Below are positions 8,835-18,473 of a stretch of 64,000 nucleotides of DNA, one piece after another. The stretch is from Pelodictyon luteolum DSM 273 (GTDB taxonomy: Bacteria; Bacteroidota; Chlorobiia; Chlorobiales; Chlorobiaceae): assembly GCF_000012485.1 (NCBI RefSeq), contig NC_007512.1, forward strand, positions 2,300,843 to 2,364,842, in the 5' to 3' direction. Numbering within the stretch: the stretch's first letter is position 1; each line of letters starts with the position of its first letter. The notes below the pieces were generated by a model that had not been told where the DNA came from, made no database searches, and saw only the letters and a program-made list of their open reading frames with translations. The translations under genes and the position numbers were made by a program.

Positions 8835-10160
8835 TCAGGATAAAGGGTTAAGTCCGTCAACCGACTCCAGAGCGGAATCACGGAGCAGCTTCGAGGCAAG
8901 CACTTTGTCGATGCGCTGGCCGTCGAGGTCGACGATTTCCAGCCGCCAGTTTTCCCAGGTCATGATGTCGCCGGTCTGCGGCATCCGGCCGAGCATCCAC
9001 ATCATAAGTCCGCTGAGGGTGTGGTAACGGCCTTTCTCCTCTTCGGGAAGACTTCTGAGTTCAAGCGTATCCTTGAGTTCCGGAACCGGAATGAGACCGT
9101 CAAGGAGCCAGGAGCCGTCTTCGCGCTCGACCGCCCATGAATCCTCACTGTTGCGCGGAACGAACTCTCCTGTCACCGCTTCGAGCATGTCCTGGAGGGT
9201 GACGAGACCCTGGATCTCGCCGTACTCGTCGACCACGAACACCATCTGGCTGCCGGAAGTCCTGAAATGGTCGAGCAGTTCCATGCCGGTCAGCGATTCG
9301 GGAACATAGATGCACGGCTGAAGCTGGGAAGTGAACTCCGTCAGCCCTCCGCGAAGCGACTGGGAGAGCAGCTGCTTGGCATTGACAACACCGAGAAGCG
9401 ACTGCAGGCTGCCGCTGCAGACAGGGAATCGGGAATGCTCCGACTCCGTCACCCTCGCAATATTCGCCTCCACGGGACGGAGTACATCGAGGAAAACGAT
9501 GTCGGCCCGGGGCACCATCAGGGTGCCGAGCTGGCGGTCGTCAAGACGGAAAACGTTGCGGACCATCTCATGTTCATGCTGCTCAATCACTCCGGCCTCT
9601 GATCCCTCTTCAAGCATTGCATGGATCTCCTCCTCAGTCACGCGCTGCACCTCTTCGGGATTCTTTCCGAGCAGGCGAAGGATGGCATCGGTCGAAAATG
9701 ATAGCAGCCTGACGAACGGGCGGGTGGCAGTAGAGAGGGTGAGCATCGGCAGTGCAACGAAGCGGGCTACCCCTTCAGGATTGAACTGGCCTAGACGTTT
9801 CGGCACCAGTTCGCCGATGACGATGGTGACATAGGTAATGGAGACAACCGCGGCAAAGGTGGCGGAAATGCGGCTGATGTCCGGATCCAGACCGAGCGAT
9901 ACGAGCCATGCCGACAACGGCACGGCAAAAGCTCCTTCACCGACGATGCCGTTGAGGATGCCGATGGAGGTGATGCCGATCTGGATGGTCGACAGGAAAC
10001 GGATTGGTTCCTGTCCGAGCTTGATTGCTACCGAGGCGGGGCGGTCGCCGCCCTCGGCCAGTTTTGCCAGCCGGGAGCGCTTGGCGGAGACAAGGGCTAT
10101 TTCGGTCATGGCAAGCATGCCGTTGACCAGAATCAGAAAAAGGAGAAAGAGCAGTTCCAT
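8835..10160 (-). CDS. CNNM/CorC-type membrane protein (DUF21-CBS-CorC_HlyC)
   Basis: Integral membrane protein of the hemolysin-C/CorB family, linked in other bacteria to magnesium or cobalt transport or its control. The 441-aa sequence has an N-terminal DUF21 membrane domain (about 1-190, starting MELLFLLFLILVNGMLAMTE), paired CBS domains (about 210-330, including VVDEYGEIQGLVTLQDML), and a C-terminal CorC_HlyC transporter-associated domain (about 345-425, with GLIPVPELKDTL). Order and length are normal. The hemolysin name is historical and should not be read as function. Confidence 0.9.
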   Translation of the reverse strand: MELLFLLFLILVNGMLAMTEIALVSAKRSRLAKLAEGGDRPASVAIKLGQEPIRFLSTIQIGITSIGILNGIVGEGAFAVPLSAWLVSLGLDPDISRISATFAAVVSITYVTIVIGELVPKRLGQFNPEGVARFVALPMLTLSTATRPFVRLLSFSTDAILRLLGKNPEEVQRVTEEEIHAMLEEGSEAGVIEQHEHEMVRNVFRLDDRQLGTLMVPRADIVFLDVLRPVEANIARVTESEHSRFPVCSGSLQSLLGVVNAKQLLSQSLRGGLTEFTSQLQPCIYVPESLTGMELLDHFRTSGSQMVFVVDEYGEIQGLVTLQDMLEAVTGEFVPRNSEDSWAVEREDGSWLLDGLIPVPELKDTLELRSLPEEEKGRYHTLSGLMMWMLGRMPQTGDIMTWENWRLEIVDLDGQRIDKVLASKLLRDSALESVDGLNPLS

Positions 10161-10241
10161 ACGTTGTATTTAGTTCGCTGGGGGCAGAAGCTTCGGCGCC
10201 CGGATGCATTCTATTACGCTTTTTCCCTTTTATTTCCAAAA

Positions 10242-10267
10242 GGGGCATCCACCCGGCTTCATGCCCC
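10242..10267 (-). terminator. Hairpin terminator after the cupin gene
   Basis: Read on the minus strand, GGGGCAT and ATGCCCC form a 7-bp stem with a 12-nt loop (10242-10267 overall), directly followed by TTTT (10238-10241). It lies just downstream of the cupin stop codon and upstream of the CorC-like gene. Confidence 0.6.
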
Positions 10268-10285
10268 GGAACCCGCAGAAGAAAC

Positions 10286-10762
10286 TCAGTGGACTTCGTT
10301 TCCAACGTAAGTCGTTCCATCGGGGCCGATTGCGTGGAGTTCGAGCACGACCTCCTCACTGCCGGCCACGGCATAATGAGGCACCCTCACCGGCTCGGTG
10401 AAAAAGCTGCCGGGAGGCATGGCGCGAAGGGTGGCATTGTCGAACCGTTCCCCGAAGGCGAAGTAGAGTGTCCCCTTCAGCACGGTCACCATCCTGGCCT
10501 GGTTCGGATGAAAATGCGGTTCCAGGCGGGTACCAGGGGCAAGCTTTATGCGCTGGGCGTATGACTCCGGAAGAGCGGGATCGCCGGCGAGCACCGTTGT
10601 CTCAAGACCGTGAAGCTTCGGGTTCGCCACCCAGACCAGTTCTTCCGGGAGGAACGCTACGCCCGCTTCCCCGGCGGCAGGCTGGGTTGCTGTGGGCACA
10701 GCGTGGAGCGGAGCGGCAACGAGGATGCTCAACATGAGCATGCGGAAAATGGAGGACTTCAT
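10286..10762 (-). CDS. Exported cupin-domain protein
   Basis: Predicted exported single-domain cupin of 158 aa; function unknown. Residues 1-21 form a signal peptide (MKSSIFRMLMLSILVAAPLHA), and I start at this ATG rather than 60 bases upstream for that reason. The beta-barrel shows the usual metal-site histidines His83 and His85 in EPHFHPN and His129 in VPHYAV. The glutamate normally found a few residues after the HxH pair is not obvious (NQARM in that position), so metal binding may be altered or absent. It is monocistronic, with its own terminator, and divergent from the FISUMP lipoprotein gene. Confidence 0.75.
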   Translation of the reverse strand: MKSSIFRMLMLSILVAAPLHAVPTATQPAAGEAGVAFLPEELVWVANPKLHGLETTVLAGDPALPESYAQRIKLAPGTRLEPHFHPNQARMVTVLKGTLYFAFGERFDNATLRAMPPGSFFTEPVRVPHYAVAGSEEVVLELHAIGPDGTTYVGNEVH

Positions 10763-10921
10763 GCTGAAGGGGTTTTGATTGACAATCACCGTACAATCTA
10801 CGCAGATTGTCCCTATCGGCAAAATCCAGAGCCGGCAGCAGTCTAAGGATCCGGGACGGCGGAATTCGAAACATTCCTATATTATCCTTGATTGTTGGCA
10901 TATGACCGTAAACACACCACG

Positions 10922-11593
10922 ATGACGACCATGCACCGAATACTGAAAAGAACCCTCCTCTCGACCATCATCCTCTTCACTGCCGCCTGCTCCCGACCGG
11001 CACCGGAAGCCGTCGACATCGACGGCAACAGCTACCGGATTGTGCGTGCCGGCGCCATGACATGGACTGCCGAAAACCTGTCGGTCTCCCGGTTCCGGAA
11101 CGGTGAGCTGATCCCCGAAGTCAGAGATGGGGCAGAGTGGGCAGCGCTTGCCACTCCCGCCTGGTGCTGGAACAGCAACAGCCCGGAAAACGGCAAGAAG
11201 TATGGAAAAATGTATAACTGGTATGCGGTCAATGACCCGAGGGGGCTGGCGCCCGAGGGGTGGCATGTGGCCACGGATGCAGAATGGAGCATGCTCTCGG
11301 AACTGCTCGGGGGCGAACGGGAGGCCGGCGGGAAACTGAAGGCTGTCCAGGGCTGGGCTGAGCCGAACGAAGGAGCGGAAGACACCATCGGGTTCGGTCT
11401 GCTGCCGGCCGGGGCGCGTCGTGATACGGATGGGGAGTTCATGGAACCCGGCAGCTACAACCGGCTTTGGACATCGACCGAAACCTCAGACAAAGCCGCA
11501 TGGAGCCGCAGTATCGGCTACTTCGACGCCGCCTTGAGACGCGGAAAGGCGAACAAGAAGACTGGTTTTTCCGTCCGCTGCGTCAAGGATTGA
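10922..11593 (+). CDS. FISUMP-domain lipoprotein
   Basis: Predicted outer- or inner-membrane lipoprotein of 224 aa with unknown role. A lipoprotein signal ends at FTAAC (Cys23). The rest matches the pattern of the Fibrobacter succinogenes major paralogous domain: the VDIDGNSYRIVRAG...MTWTAENL opening, a central GKMYNWYAVNDPRGLAPEGWHVATDAEW stretch (described here in pieces: KMYNWYAV then GWHVATDAEW), a GFGLLPAGARR segment and a closing GFSVRCVKD. This domain is common in Bacteroidetes, Fibrobacteres and Chlorobi surface proteins. It converges on frdB with only one base between stop codons. A second ATG three codons in is also possible. Confidence 0.8.
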   Translation: MTTMHRILKRTLLSTIILFTAACSRPAPEAVDIDGNSYRIVRAGAMTWTAENLSVSRFRNGELIPEVRDGAEWAALATPAWCWNSNSPENGKKYGKMYNWYAVNDPRGLAPEGWHVATDAEWSMLSELLGGEREAGGKLKAVQGWAEPNEGAEDTIGFGLLPAGARRDTDGEFMEPGSYNRLWTSTETSDKAAWSRSIGYFDAALRRGKANKKTGFSVRCVKD

Positions 11594-11594
11594 G

Positions 11595-12371
11595 TCAGAA
11601 CGATTCGCCCTTCGAGGGCTTTTCTTTCTGCTTCATGAGGGTAGCCGTGAGGAACCCGCGGTTCAGAATGGCGATGTTCGTGACGGAAATTCCCTTCGGG
11701 CACTCCGCCTCGCAGGCGTAGGTATTGCTGCAGCCGCCGAAGCCGAGGCCGTCCATACATTCCACCATCTTCATGACCCGGCGCTCCGCCTCGATCTCTC
11801 CCTGGGGGAGAAGGGCAAGGTGGGAGACTTTCGCCCCGATGAAGAGCATAGCCGCTGCATTGGCACAGGCCGCGACACATGCCCCGCAGCCGATGCAGGC
11901 TGCAGCGTCGAAAGCATCGTCCGACCGCTCCTTCGGAACAGGAATGCTGTTGGCGTCCGGCACGCCTCCGGTGTTGATGGAGACATACCCGCCCGCCTGG
12001 ATGATGCGGTCAAGCGCGCTGCGGTCTACGATAAGGTCCCTGACGACGGGAAAGGCCTTGGCCCGCCAGGGCTCTATCGTGATGGTGTCGCCATCCTTGA
12101 AGGAGCGCATGTGCAGCTGGCAGGTGGTCACACCCTTCACTGGCCCGTGCGGACGGCCGTTGATGTAGAGGCTGCAGGTGCCGCAGATCCCCTCCCGGCA
12201 GTCATGATCAAAAGAAACGGGCTCCTGGCCATCTTCGATCAACTGCTGGTTGAGGATGTCGAGCATTTCGAAAAACGAACTGTCGGGGGAAATGCCGGAA
12301 ACCTTGTAGGTAACCATGCCGCCTTTTGCTTCGGCGTTTTCCTGCCGCCAGATCCTGAGAGTGTAGTTCAT
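11595..12371 (-). CDS. sdhB: Fumarate reductase / succinate dehydrogenase iron-sulfur subunit
   Basis: Electron-transfer subunit of complex II, which in green sulfur bacteria is expected to run as a fumarate reductase in the reductive TCA cycle. 258 aa. The [2Fe-2S] ligands lie in CREGICGTC and the later TTCQLHM. The [4Fe-4S] and [3Fe-4S] ligands lie in [11 protein letters not shown] and in the [17 protein letters not shown] region. It is the last gene of an sdhC-sdhA-sdhB operon, 44 bases after sdhA. The sequence alone does not settle the direction of the reaction. Confidence 0.93.
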   Translation of the reverse strand: MNYTLRIWRQENAEAKGGMVTYKVSGISPDSSFFEMLDILNQQLIEDGQEPVSFDHDCREGICGTCSLYINGRPHGPVKGVTTCQLHMRSFKDGDTITIEPWRAKAFPVVRDLIVDRSALDRIIQAGGYVSINTGGVPDANSIPVPKERSDDAFDAAACIGCGACVAACANAAAMLFIGAKVSHLALLPQGEIEAERRVMKMVECMDGLGFGGCSNTYACEAECPKGISVTNIAILNRGFLTATLMKQKEKPSKGESF

Positions 12372-12415
12372 GACCGTCGTTGAAATGGTGATGGGGGCAC
12401 AGGCAAGCCGCCCCG

Positions 12416-14356
12416 TTACTTGTAGCAGCGCTGCGATAACTTGATGTCGTTGAACTCGAGGCGTTCACGCTGCATGGAGGGCTCCGCGCCGTCAGCAGCA
12501 GCCTCCCATGCGGCAACGTACGCATACTCATCATCATTGCGCATGGCCTCCCCTTCGGGGGTCTGGAACTCTTCGCGGAAATGTCCGCCGCACGACTCCC
12601 TGCGCATGAGAGCGTCGCGGGCCATGAGTTCGCCGAGCTCAATGAAATCGGCGACCCGCCAGGCCTTTTCAAGCTCGGGGTTGTAGCGGTCCATCCTGCC
12701 GGGCACACGAACATCTTCCATGTACTCCCGGCGGAGTTCTCCGATAAGCCCGAGTGCCTGCTGGAGGCCTGCCTCGTTGCGCGCCATGCCGCAATGATCC
12801 CACATGATCCGCCCTAGACGGCGGTGGAAGTGGTCGACGCTCCGGCTGCCGCCGGTCGAAAGATACCGGTTCAGGCGGTCACGGACGGCTTCGGCCGCAA
12901 GGGTGAACTCCTGAGAAGCGGGGTCGATGCGGGGGGTGTGGATCTCATCGGCAAGGTAGCTGCTGATGGTTGCCGGAAGGATGAAGTACCCGTCGGCAAG
13001 CCCCTGCATGAGGGCTGATGCGCCGAGCCGGTTGGCACCGTGGTCGGAGAAGTTGGCCTCGCCGATGGCGTACAGGCCCGGAATGGAAGTCATCAGCTCA
13101 TAGTCGACCCAAAGGCCACCCATCGTGTAGTGGACAGCCGGATAGATCATCATCGGAGTCCGGTAAGGATCCTCTGCCACGATCTGGCCATACATCTGGA
13201 AGAGATTCCCGTAGAGTGCTTCTATGGTGTCATGCCCTTTGCGCTTGATGGCGTCCTTGAAATCAAGGAAGACGGCCATGCCGGTGCGGCCGACCCCGAA
13301 CCCCGCATCACAGCGTTCCTTGGCAGCGCGGGATGCCACGTCGCGCGGCACCAGATTCCCGAAAGCGGGATAACGGCGCTCAAGGTAATAGTCACGGTCC
13401 GACTCTGGAATATCGGCCGGGGTGATCTCTCCGCTCCTGAGGCGCTCAACATCCTTTTTTAATGCCGGGACCCAGATGCGGCCGTCGTTGCGGAGGCTTT
13501 CGCTCATCAGCGTCAGCTTCGACTGGAAATCGCCGTGGACAGGAATGCAGGTTGGATGGATCTGGGTGAAGGAGGGATTGGCAAAAAGCGCCCCTTTCCT
13601 GTATGCACTCCAGGCCGGGCTTACGTTGGAGCCCATGGCGTTGGTGGAGAGGTAGAAGACGTTGCCGTAGCCACCGCTCGCCAGCACTACGGCGTGCGCT
13701 GCATGACGCTCAATCTCTCCGGTGACGAGGTTGCGGGCAATGATGCCGCGCGCCCGACCGTCGACAAGCACGGTATCGAGCACGTCGCGCCGATTGTAGA
13801 GGGTGACGGTGCCGGCCGCAATCTGGCGGGAAAGAGCTCCATAAGCACCCAGAAGCAGCTGCTGTCCGGTCTGGCCCCTTGCATAGAAGGTACGGGACAC
13901 CTGCGCTCCGCCGAACGAGCGGTTGGCCAGAAGGCCGCCGTACTCGCGGGCGAAGGGAACCCCCTGAGCGACGGCGAGATCAATGATGCTGTTGCTTACT
14001 TCGGCAAGCCGGTAGACGTTGGCCTCACGGGCCCGGTAGTCGCCGCCCTTGATGGTGTCATGAAACAGGCGGTGGATGCTGTCACCGTCGTTCGGGTAGT
14101 TCTTGGCGGCGTTGATGCCGCCCTGTGCGGCAATGCTGTGGGCGCGTCGCGGGGTGTCTTGATAGCAGAACGCCTTCACGTTGTATCCGAGTTCGCCAAG
14201 CGATGCGGCTGCCGAAGCACCGGCCAGGCCCGTGCCGATGACGATGATGTCGAGCTTGCGCTTGTTCGACGGACTGACAAGCCTGCAGCCCGAACGGTAT
14301 GCCGTCCATTTTTCAGCAAGGGGGCCTTCGGGAATCTGGGCGTTGAGTCTTGTCAT
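12416..14356 (-). CDS. sdhA: Fumarate reductase / succinate dehydrogenase flavoprotein subunit
   Basis: Catalytic FAD subunit interconverting succinate and fumarate. 646 aa. The Rossmann dinucleotide loop [20 protein letters not shown] begins near residue 38. The histidine that usually carries covalent FAD is His73 in HSIAAQGG. The substrate region contains [10 protein letters not shown] and the capping-domain arginine lies further on. The N-terminus has about 35 extra residues before the FAD loop, as in type B enzymes. It lies 25 bases after sdhC and 44 before sdhB. Confidence 0.95.
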   Translation of the reverse strand: MTRLNAQIPEGPLAEKWTAYRSGCRLVSPSNKRKLDIIVIGTGLAGASAAASLGELGYNVKAFCYQDTPRRAHSIAAQGGINAAKNYPNDGDSIHRLFHDTIKGGDYRAREANVYRLAEVSNSIIDLAVAQGVPFAREYGGLLANRSFGGAQVSRTFYARGQTGQQLLLGAYGALSRQIAAGTVTLYNRRDVLDTVLVDGRARGIIARNLVTGEIERHAAHAVVLASGGYGNVFYLSTNAMGSNVSPAWSAYRKGALFANPSFTQIHPTCIPVHGDFQSKLTLMSESLRNDGRIWVPALKKDVERLRSGEITPADIPESDRDYYLERRYPAFGNLVPRDVASRAAKERCDAGFGVGRTGMAVFLDFKDAIKRKGHDTIEALYGNLFQMYGQIVAEDPYRTPMMIYPAVHYTMGGLWVDYELMTSIPGLYAIGEANFSDHGANRLGASALMQGLADGYFILPATISSYLADEIHTPRIDPASQEFTLAAEAVRDRLNRYLSTGGSRSVDHFHRRLGRIMWDHCGMARNEAGLQQALGLIGELRREYMEDVRVPGRMDRYNPELEKAWRVADFIELGELMARDALMRRESCGGHFREEFQTPEGEAMRNDDEYAYVAAWEAAADGAEPSMQRERLEFNDIKLSQRCYK

Positions 14357-14381
14357 TGCGGTACCGGTAGCGGTAAGGGGG

Positions 14382-15035
14382 TTAAGGGAAAAAGGCCAAC
14401 CTGAGAGGAATCAGGCTGAATCCGGCTGTCATGAGGATGGCATATGCCGATCCCGCGAGCTTCAGCACCGGAGTATAGCGGCTGTGGTTCACGCCAAGCG
14501 TCTGAAAGGCCGACTGGATGGCATGGTTCAGGTGGAAGCCGAGAAAGAGGAACGAAGCGATGTAGAAGCTCGAGTACCAGGGGCTCTGGAAAAGGATGAG
14601 TGCCCGGCTGTAGAAGTCATGCCGGTCAATGCCTTCGGGCGGAGCCACGAGGCCGACCTTCAGCATCCAGAAGTCCGCAAGGTGCAGGGCGAGGAACACG
14701 AGAACGATGAGGCCGGTATGGAACATGTATTTTGACAGGAGCGAGGTGTCGCTGCTGTTTGGACGCTGGTAGCCGACAGGACGCGCGGCACGGTTCGCGC
14801 CCGATACCATGAGGCCGTAGATAATGTGGAGAAGGAAGCCCAGAAACAGCACCGGTTCGGCAATACGGATGACCGGGTTTGTGGCCATGAACTCTGCGGC
14901 AACGCTGAAGCTCCGGCCGCCATCCTGGACAAGAAGCAGAAGATTGACTCCGAGATGGACGGGAAGAAAGACCGCAAGGAAAAGGCCTGCAAGAGCCATG
15001 AGGGATTTCCTGGCGATGGACGAGTTCAACGGCAT
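14382..15035 (-). CDS. sdhC: Type B complex II cytochrome b subunit
   Basis: Membrane anchor that exchanges electrons with the quinone pool. 217 aa with five hydrophobic segments, consistent with the single-anchor, two-heme type B cytochrome b family. Candidate axial histidines lie in [39 protein letters not shown] and HLNHAIQS. I use ATG 15035 ([12 protein letters not shown]); a GTG at 15086 would add 17 residues with no obvious ribosome-binding site. First gene of the operon. The green sulfur bacterial enzyme is expected to use menaquinone. Confidence 0.88.
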   Translation of the reverse strand: MPLNSSIARKSLMALAGLFLAVFLPVHLGVNLLLLVQDGGRSFSVAAEFMATNPVIRIAEPVLFLGFLLHIIYGLMVSGANRAARPVGYQRPNSSDTSLLSKYMFHTGLIVLVFLALHLADFWMLKVGLVAPPEGIDRHDFYSRALILFQSPWYSSFYIASFLFLGFHLNHAIQSAFQTLGVNHSRYTPVLKLAGSAYAILMTAGFSLIPLRLAFFP

Positions 15036-15144
15036 GATGGTTGATCCGGAATTGAGTGAATGGGAAAGAACGGAGTGCGGTGCCACGCGGCTTCGCCTTC
15101 GGGCGGTAAGGTAACGCGCTGGGTACCGACTTCCAATAAAATAA

Positions 15145-15798
15145 TCACACGGCCCCCTCTTCTTCTTCGATCGCTGCGGCCCGGACCGGCGAAGCCTCGG
15201 CTCCGGCGATCTTGAGCGGGAAGGCGGAAAAAAGAAACCGCTTCCCGATGAGGGGAAAAAGTCCTGTCAGGTTTTCGACGACCACCAGCCCATGGCCGAG
15301 CAGTATCCGGTGCGACGGGTAGGCGTCCCCGAGCGGTGGATCGATTGAGGGGGAGTCGATGCCGATGCCTTTAAGACCCTTAGAAACAAGCAGCAGCGCC
15401 GCCTCCTCCTGCAGATACGGGCAGGCTTCGAAATAGGACGGGCTGCCCCAGCGGCTGCTCCACCCGGTATGGATCAGCAGGAAATCGCAACTCCCCTCAG
15501 GAGGAGCGCCGGCGGCAATGACAGTGGCCGTAACCACCCCGCCGTTTTCCGGAGCAGCGTCCAGCACGAACCCCCTTCCTGCAAACGCTTCCAGCGGGCA
15601 AGCGTCCAGCGACCGGCCTTCCGGCAGCATATGCAGCGGCAGGTCGACATGGGTCCCTGCATGAGAGGAAAACGAGTACTCCCGCTCCAGATAGCCCTCC
15701 GTCCCGTACCCGGCCGCGTCCCGCACACGGGTAACGGGAGAGGCGGGCCAGAGGGGCATGCCCTCGGCAATCGAATGACTCAGGTCGTGAATACGCAT
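15145..15798 (-). CDS. Cyclase family protein (metal-dependent hydrolase)
   Basis: Member of the cyclase/kynurenine formamidase-like (KynB) fold, 217 aa. The family signature HxGTHxDxPxH is present as HAGTHVDLPLH (46-56), preceded by IHDLSHSIAEGMPLWP, and the closing PLKIAGAEASPVRAAAI is typical. These enzymes hydrolyse amides or esters with a bound divalent metal; the substrate here is unknown. It lies 28 bases after a dihydroorotate dehydrogenase-like gene and is probably co-transcribed with it. There are no other tryptophan catabolism genes nearby, so formamidase activity is not implied. Confidence 0.82.
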   Translation of the reverse strand: MRIHDLSHSIAEGMPLWPASPVTRVRDAAGYGTEGYLEREYSFSSHAGTHVDLPLHMLPEGRSLDACPLEAFAGRGFVLDAAPENGGVVTATVIAAGAPPEGSCDFLLIHTGWSSRWGSPSYFEACPYLQEEAALLLVSKGLKGIGIDSPSIDPPLGDAYPSHRILLGHGLVVVENLTGLFPLIGKRFLFSAFPLKIAGAEASPVRAAAIEEEEGAV

Positions 15799-15826
15799 GG
15801 GGAAGGTCGAATGGTCATTCGAATAG

Positions 15827-16813
15827 TCATGATATGTTGCTGAAATGTTTCATGAACTGCACGCGCTCATAGCCTGCAGGGTTTTGGACGGCACCCATCG
15901 CCATCCGGCCGATAAATTCATCGAGCCTCGCAAAGCCGTGACGGTCCATGTAATCCTCGAGCTCGCCGAGCATGATGCGTATCTCCTCGAACCCTTTTCG
16001 GTAGAGCACTGAAGCGACCTCAACGGCTTTGGCGCCGGCAAGCAGCTGTTTGATGAGCGATTCGCCATCATGCACGCCGGTTGAGGCCGCAAGATCGCAC
16101 CCCGTCCTTCCCGAGAGCATGGCAATCCAGCGGAGTGACTGGTACAGGTCGCCCGCGGTGCTGAAGACCGGGCCCGCTTTAAGTGCGAAGGTTTCGATGT
16201 CGATGTCAGGCGAGAAAAACCGGTTGAACAGCACCATGCCGCCGATGCCGGAACGCGACAGCCGGCCGGCCGTTTCCGACATGGATGAAAAATAGCTGCT
16301 GATCTTTGCGGCAACAGGGATGTGGACGGAGCGCGTCACCCGCTCAAGCACATCGAAATATATCTGCTCGTTTTCGGCACCGGTTCGCGATGTGTCGGAA
16401 GGTGGCACGAAGATGTTGACCTCGAGCCCCGCAGCTCCGGCCCCCTCCATCTCACGGGCAAATGACACCCACTCGCCGGAAGTGACGCAGTTGATGCTGG
16501 CTATCACGGGAACCGAAACGGCATCGCTGCATTCCTGGATCAGTGCGAGGTAGCGGTTGAGGGCGTCGCCGCGCGAGTATTCCCGGATGTAGTCCTCAGC
16601 CTGACCGTACCAGAAGCGCTGCTCGTTGCCGGCGAGGTTTTCAGCACTCTCCATAAGAATCTCTTCTTCGAAGAGCGATTTCAGCACCACGGCACCAGCA
16701 CCGCACCGCGCAGCCTCCACCACGTTGTCAACGCTGCCCGTAAGGGTTGAGCTTGCTGCAATCACGGGGCTGCGGAGGTCAAGCCCCATCCAGGTCGTTG
16801 AAATGTCTGCCAT
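15827..16813 (-). CDS. Dihydroorotate dehydrogenase-like FMN protein
   Basis: TIM-barrel flavoprotein resembling class 1 dihydroorotate dehydrogenase, 328 aa. The N-terminus (MADISTTWMGLDLRSPVIAAS) and the barrel pattern (GAVVLKSLFEEEI, VAAKISSYF, GMVLFNRF, TGVHDGESLIKQLLAGA) fit the family. The orotate-binding motif NxSxPN is not present: the equivalent stretch reads LEVNIFVPPSDTSR. It is therefore probably a paralogue with a different substrate and not the pyrimidine-pathway PyrD. It lies 53 bases after the alkaline phosphatase gene and before the cyclase gene. Confidence 0.8.
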   Translation of the reverse strand: MADISTTWMGLDLRSPVIAASSTLTGSVDNVVEAARCGAGAVVLKSLFEEEILMESAENLAGNEQRFWYGQAEDYIREYSRGDALNRYLALIQECSDAVSVPVIASINCVTSGEWVSFAREMEGAGAAGLEVNIFVPPSDTSRTGAENEQIYFDVLERVTRSVHIPVAAKISSYFSSMSETAGRLSRSGIGGMVLFNRFFSPDIDIETFALKAGPVFSTAGDLYQSLRWIAMLSGRTGCDLAASTGVHDGESLIKQLLAGAKAVEVASVLYRKGFEEIRIMLGELEDYMDRHGFARLDEFIGRMAMGAVQNPAGYERVQFMKHFSNIS

Positions 16814-16866
16814 AGGCTTTCTGGTTGTTCATAGTGTTGTCGGTTGCTTCAGCACCCTGAAAGGGA

Positions 16867-18342
16867 TCATGGTGCAGAACGCGCCGGAGCGGGGGAAAAT
16901 TCCCCGGGATGAGGGTCCGTAGCGCCGGAGAACCCGGCTGCCTGCATAAGCCGTTGACCGAGAACAGTGTTCGGGTAGGAGCCGCTGAACATCCCAGCAT
17001 GCGCTCCGATCGCGAACACGGGGACCGGAACCGCAGTATGCACCCTGCTCCCCCACCCGATGCCCGCCCGGCGATTCAGGATCGCGCTGACAGCCGGAGA
17101 AAACCTGTCAGGGGCCGGGAACGGAGCCATGGAGGATGTAAACGCCACCTGCAGCTCCCGCCTGTTTCGGGCAGAGAGCACTAGCGCGGAGTCACGGGGG
17201 GAACCGAGACCGAAAAACACTTCGAGGCTGTCAAGCGCCATCGGGAAGGTGACCCGCCGTTCGCTCCGCCACAGCGCAACCTTATCCATGAAGCGCTCAA
17301 GCGACAGCTTCTGGTTGAGGAGCAGCCGGGGCCGGCTTTCGTATCCGCCGGCGGTGTTGCCGAGACTGAGTCCGCCGCATTCATGGTCGGCGGTGACGAC
17401 GATGAGGGTGCTGGAGGGGTGGCTTCGATAGAATGCGAGCGCCTGACGGACAGCCCGGTCGAATGATGCCACATCATGCGCCACCGCCGCCGCATCATTG
17501 CCATGGCAGGCCCAGTCGATCTTTCCGCCCTCCACCATCATGAAAAATCCCTTCGGGTTCTCAAGCAGACGGATCCCTTCGCCGGTGTATGCCGCGAGAT
17601 CCATCTCCCGGGAATCGGCGTCCATGGCAAAAGCCATGGCAGCACTCCGGCCATATTGACCGTACGCCCAGACGGGCTTGCCCGGCTGAACCTCCCGCAG
17701 TTCACGGGCGTTCCTTGCAATCCGGTAGCCGCCGGCCAGCATCAGGGAATCGATGTCACCATAATCCAGTTCTGCACGTGCCCGCATGAGAGGGAAGTTC
17801 CCTTCAGCGTATCCGCCAGCGAAATAGTCGACACCGCTACCGACCATCTGGCTGGCAATGTCGTGAATGCGCGTACGCGATGGGCTATGGGCGTAAAAGC
17901 AGGCCGGAGTGGCATTGTCGATGCCGACACTCGTGACGATGCCGGTCCGCATACCCGCAGTCTCAGCAATTTCGACAATGGTTTTGAGGGTGTCGAGCCG
18001 GTTGCTGCCCATGGCGATGGTGCCGACCATTGTGCCGTGCCCGGTGGCCAGAGCAGTTCCTGCAGCTGCAGAATCAGTTATGTAGTGGTCAAGGGCATGA
18101 GTCGAGACGAGTCCAGTGACCGGCAGAGAGGTCATCGCAAGCGAGTCCCCCTCCGGGAGGAGTGCACGGGCGAGTTCAACCTGAGCCAGCCCCATGCCGT
18201 CGCCAATGAAAAGAAACACATGGCGTGCGGGTGGTGCTGTCGGGACAGACGTCTCTACGGCATCCCCGATGGCCGTGTTGCGTACCGAACAACCCGGCAG
18301 GAGAAGGAGGAGGAGCGAGAGGGTAATCCATGTCCTCTGCAT
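16867..18342 (-). CDS. Alkaline phosphatase (lipoprotein)
   Basis: Periplasmic, probably lipid-anchored phosphomonoesterase of the PhoA superfamily. From the ATG at 18342 it is 491 aa, with a lipoprotein signal ending LLPGC (Cys18). Metal ligand Asp48 lies in FIGDGMGLAQ, the nucleophile Ser91 in TDSAAAGTALATG, and further metal ligands in VTADHECGG. An IDWACHGND-type stretch supplies more metal ligands. Longer readings from 18363 or 18396 are possible; none has a good Shine-Dalgarno. Likely first gene of a phosphatase / DHOD-like / cyclase operon. I see no recognisable Pho box. Confidence 0.85.
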   Translation of the reverse strand: MQRTWITLSLLLLLLPGCSVRNTAIGDAVETSVPTAPPARHVFLFIGDGMGLAQVELARALLPEGDSLAMTSLPVTGLVSTHALDHYITDSAAAGTALATGHGTMVGTIAMGSNRLDTLKTIVEIAETAGMRTGIVTSVGIDNATPACFYAHSPSRTRIHDIASQMVGSGVDYFAGGYAEGNFPLMRARAELDYGDIDSLMLAGGYRIARNARELREVQPGKPVWAYGQYGRSAAMAFAMDADSREMDLAAYTGEGIRLLENPKGFFMMVEGGKIDWACHGNDAAAVAHDVASFDRAVRQALAFYRSHPSSTLIVVTADHECGGLSLGNTAGGYESRPRLLLNQKLSLERFMDKVALWRSERRVTFPMALDSLEVFFGLGSPRDSALVLSARNRRELQVAFTSSMAPFPAPDRFSPAVSAILNRRAGIGWGSRVHTAVPVPVFAIGAHAGMFSGSYPNTVLGQRLMQAAGFSGATDPHPGEFSPAPARSAP

Positions 18343-18473
18343 ACTGGCTGATGGGCGGATCATGGCGGCGGCATTGTTATCGGTTAGGGGGAACATACCA
18401 TGCCGGCCGGAAAGAAAACAATGCGGTTGCGTTACAGTCCCGTTAAATCCTGAGGGGAACGCAAGGACTGACC

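Noticed and set aside
13535..14404. A 289-codon open frame opposite sdhA
   Set aside because: Antisense shadow of the FAD domain; no recognisable motifs and no ribosome-binding site.
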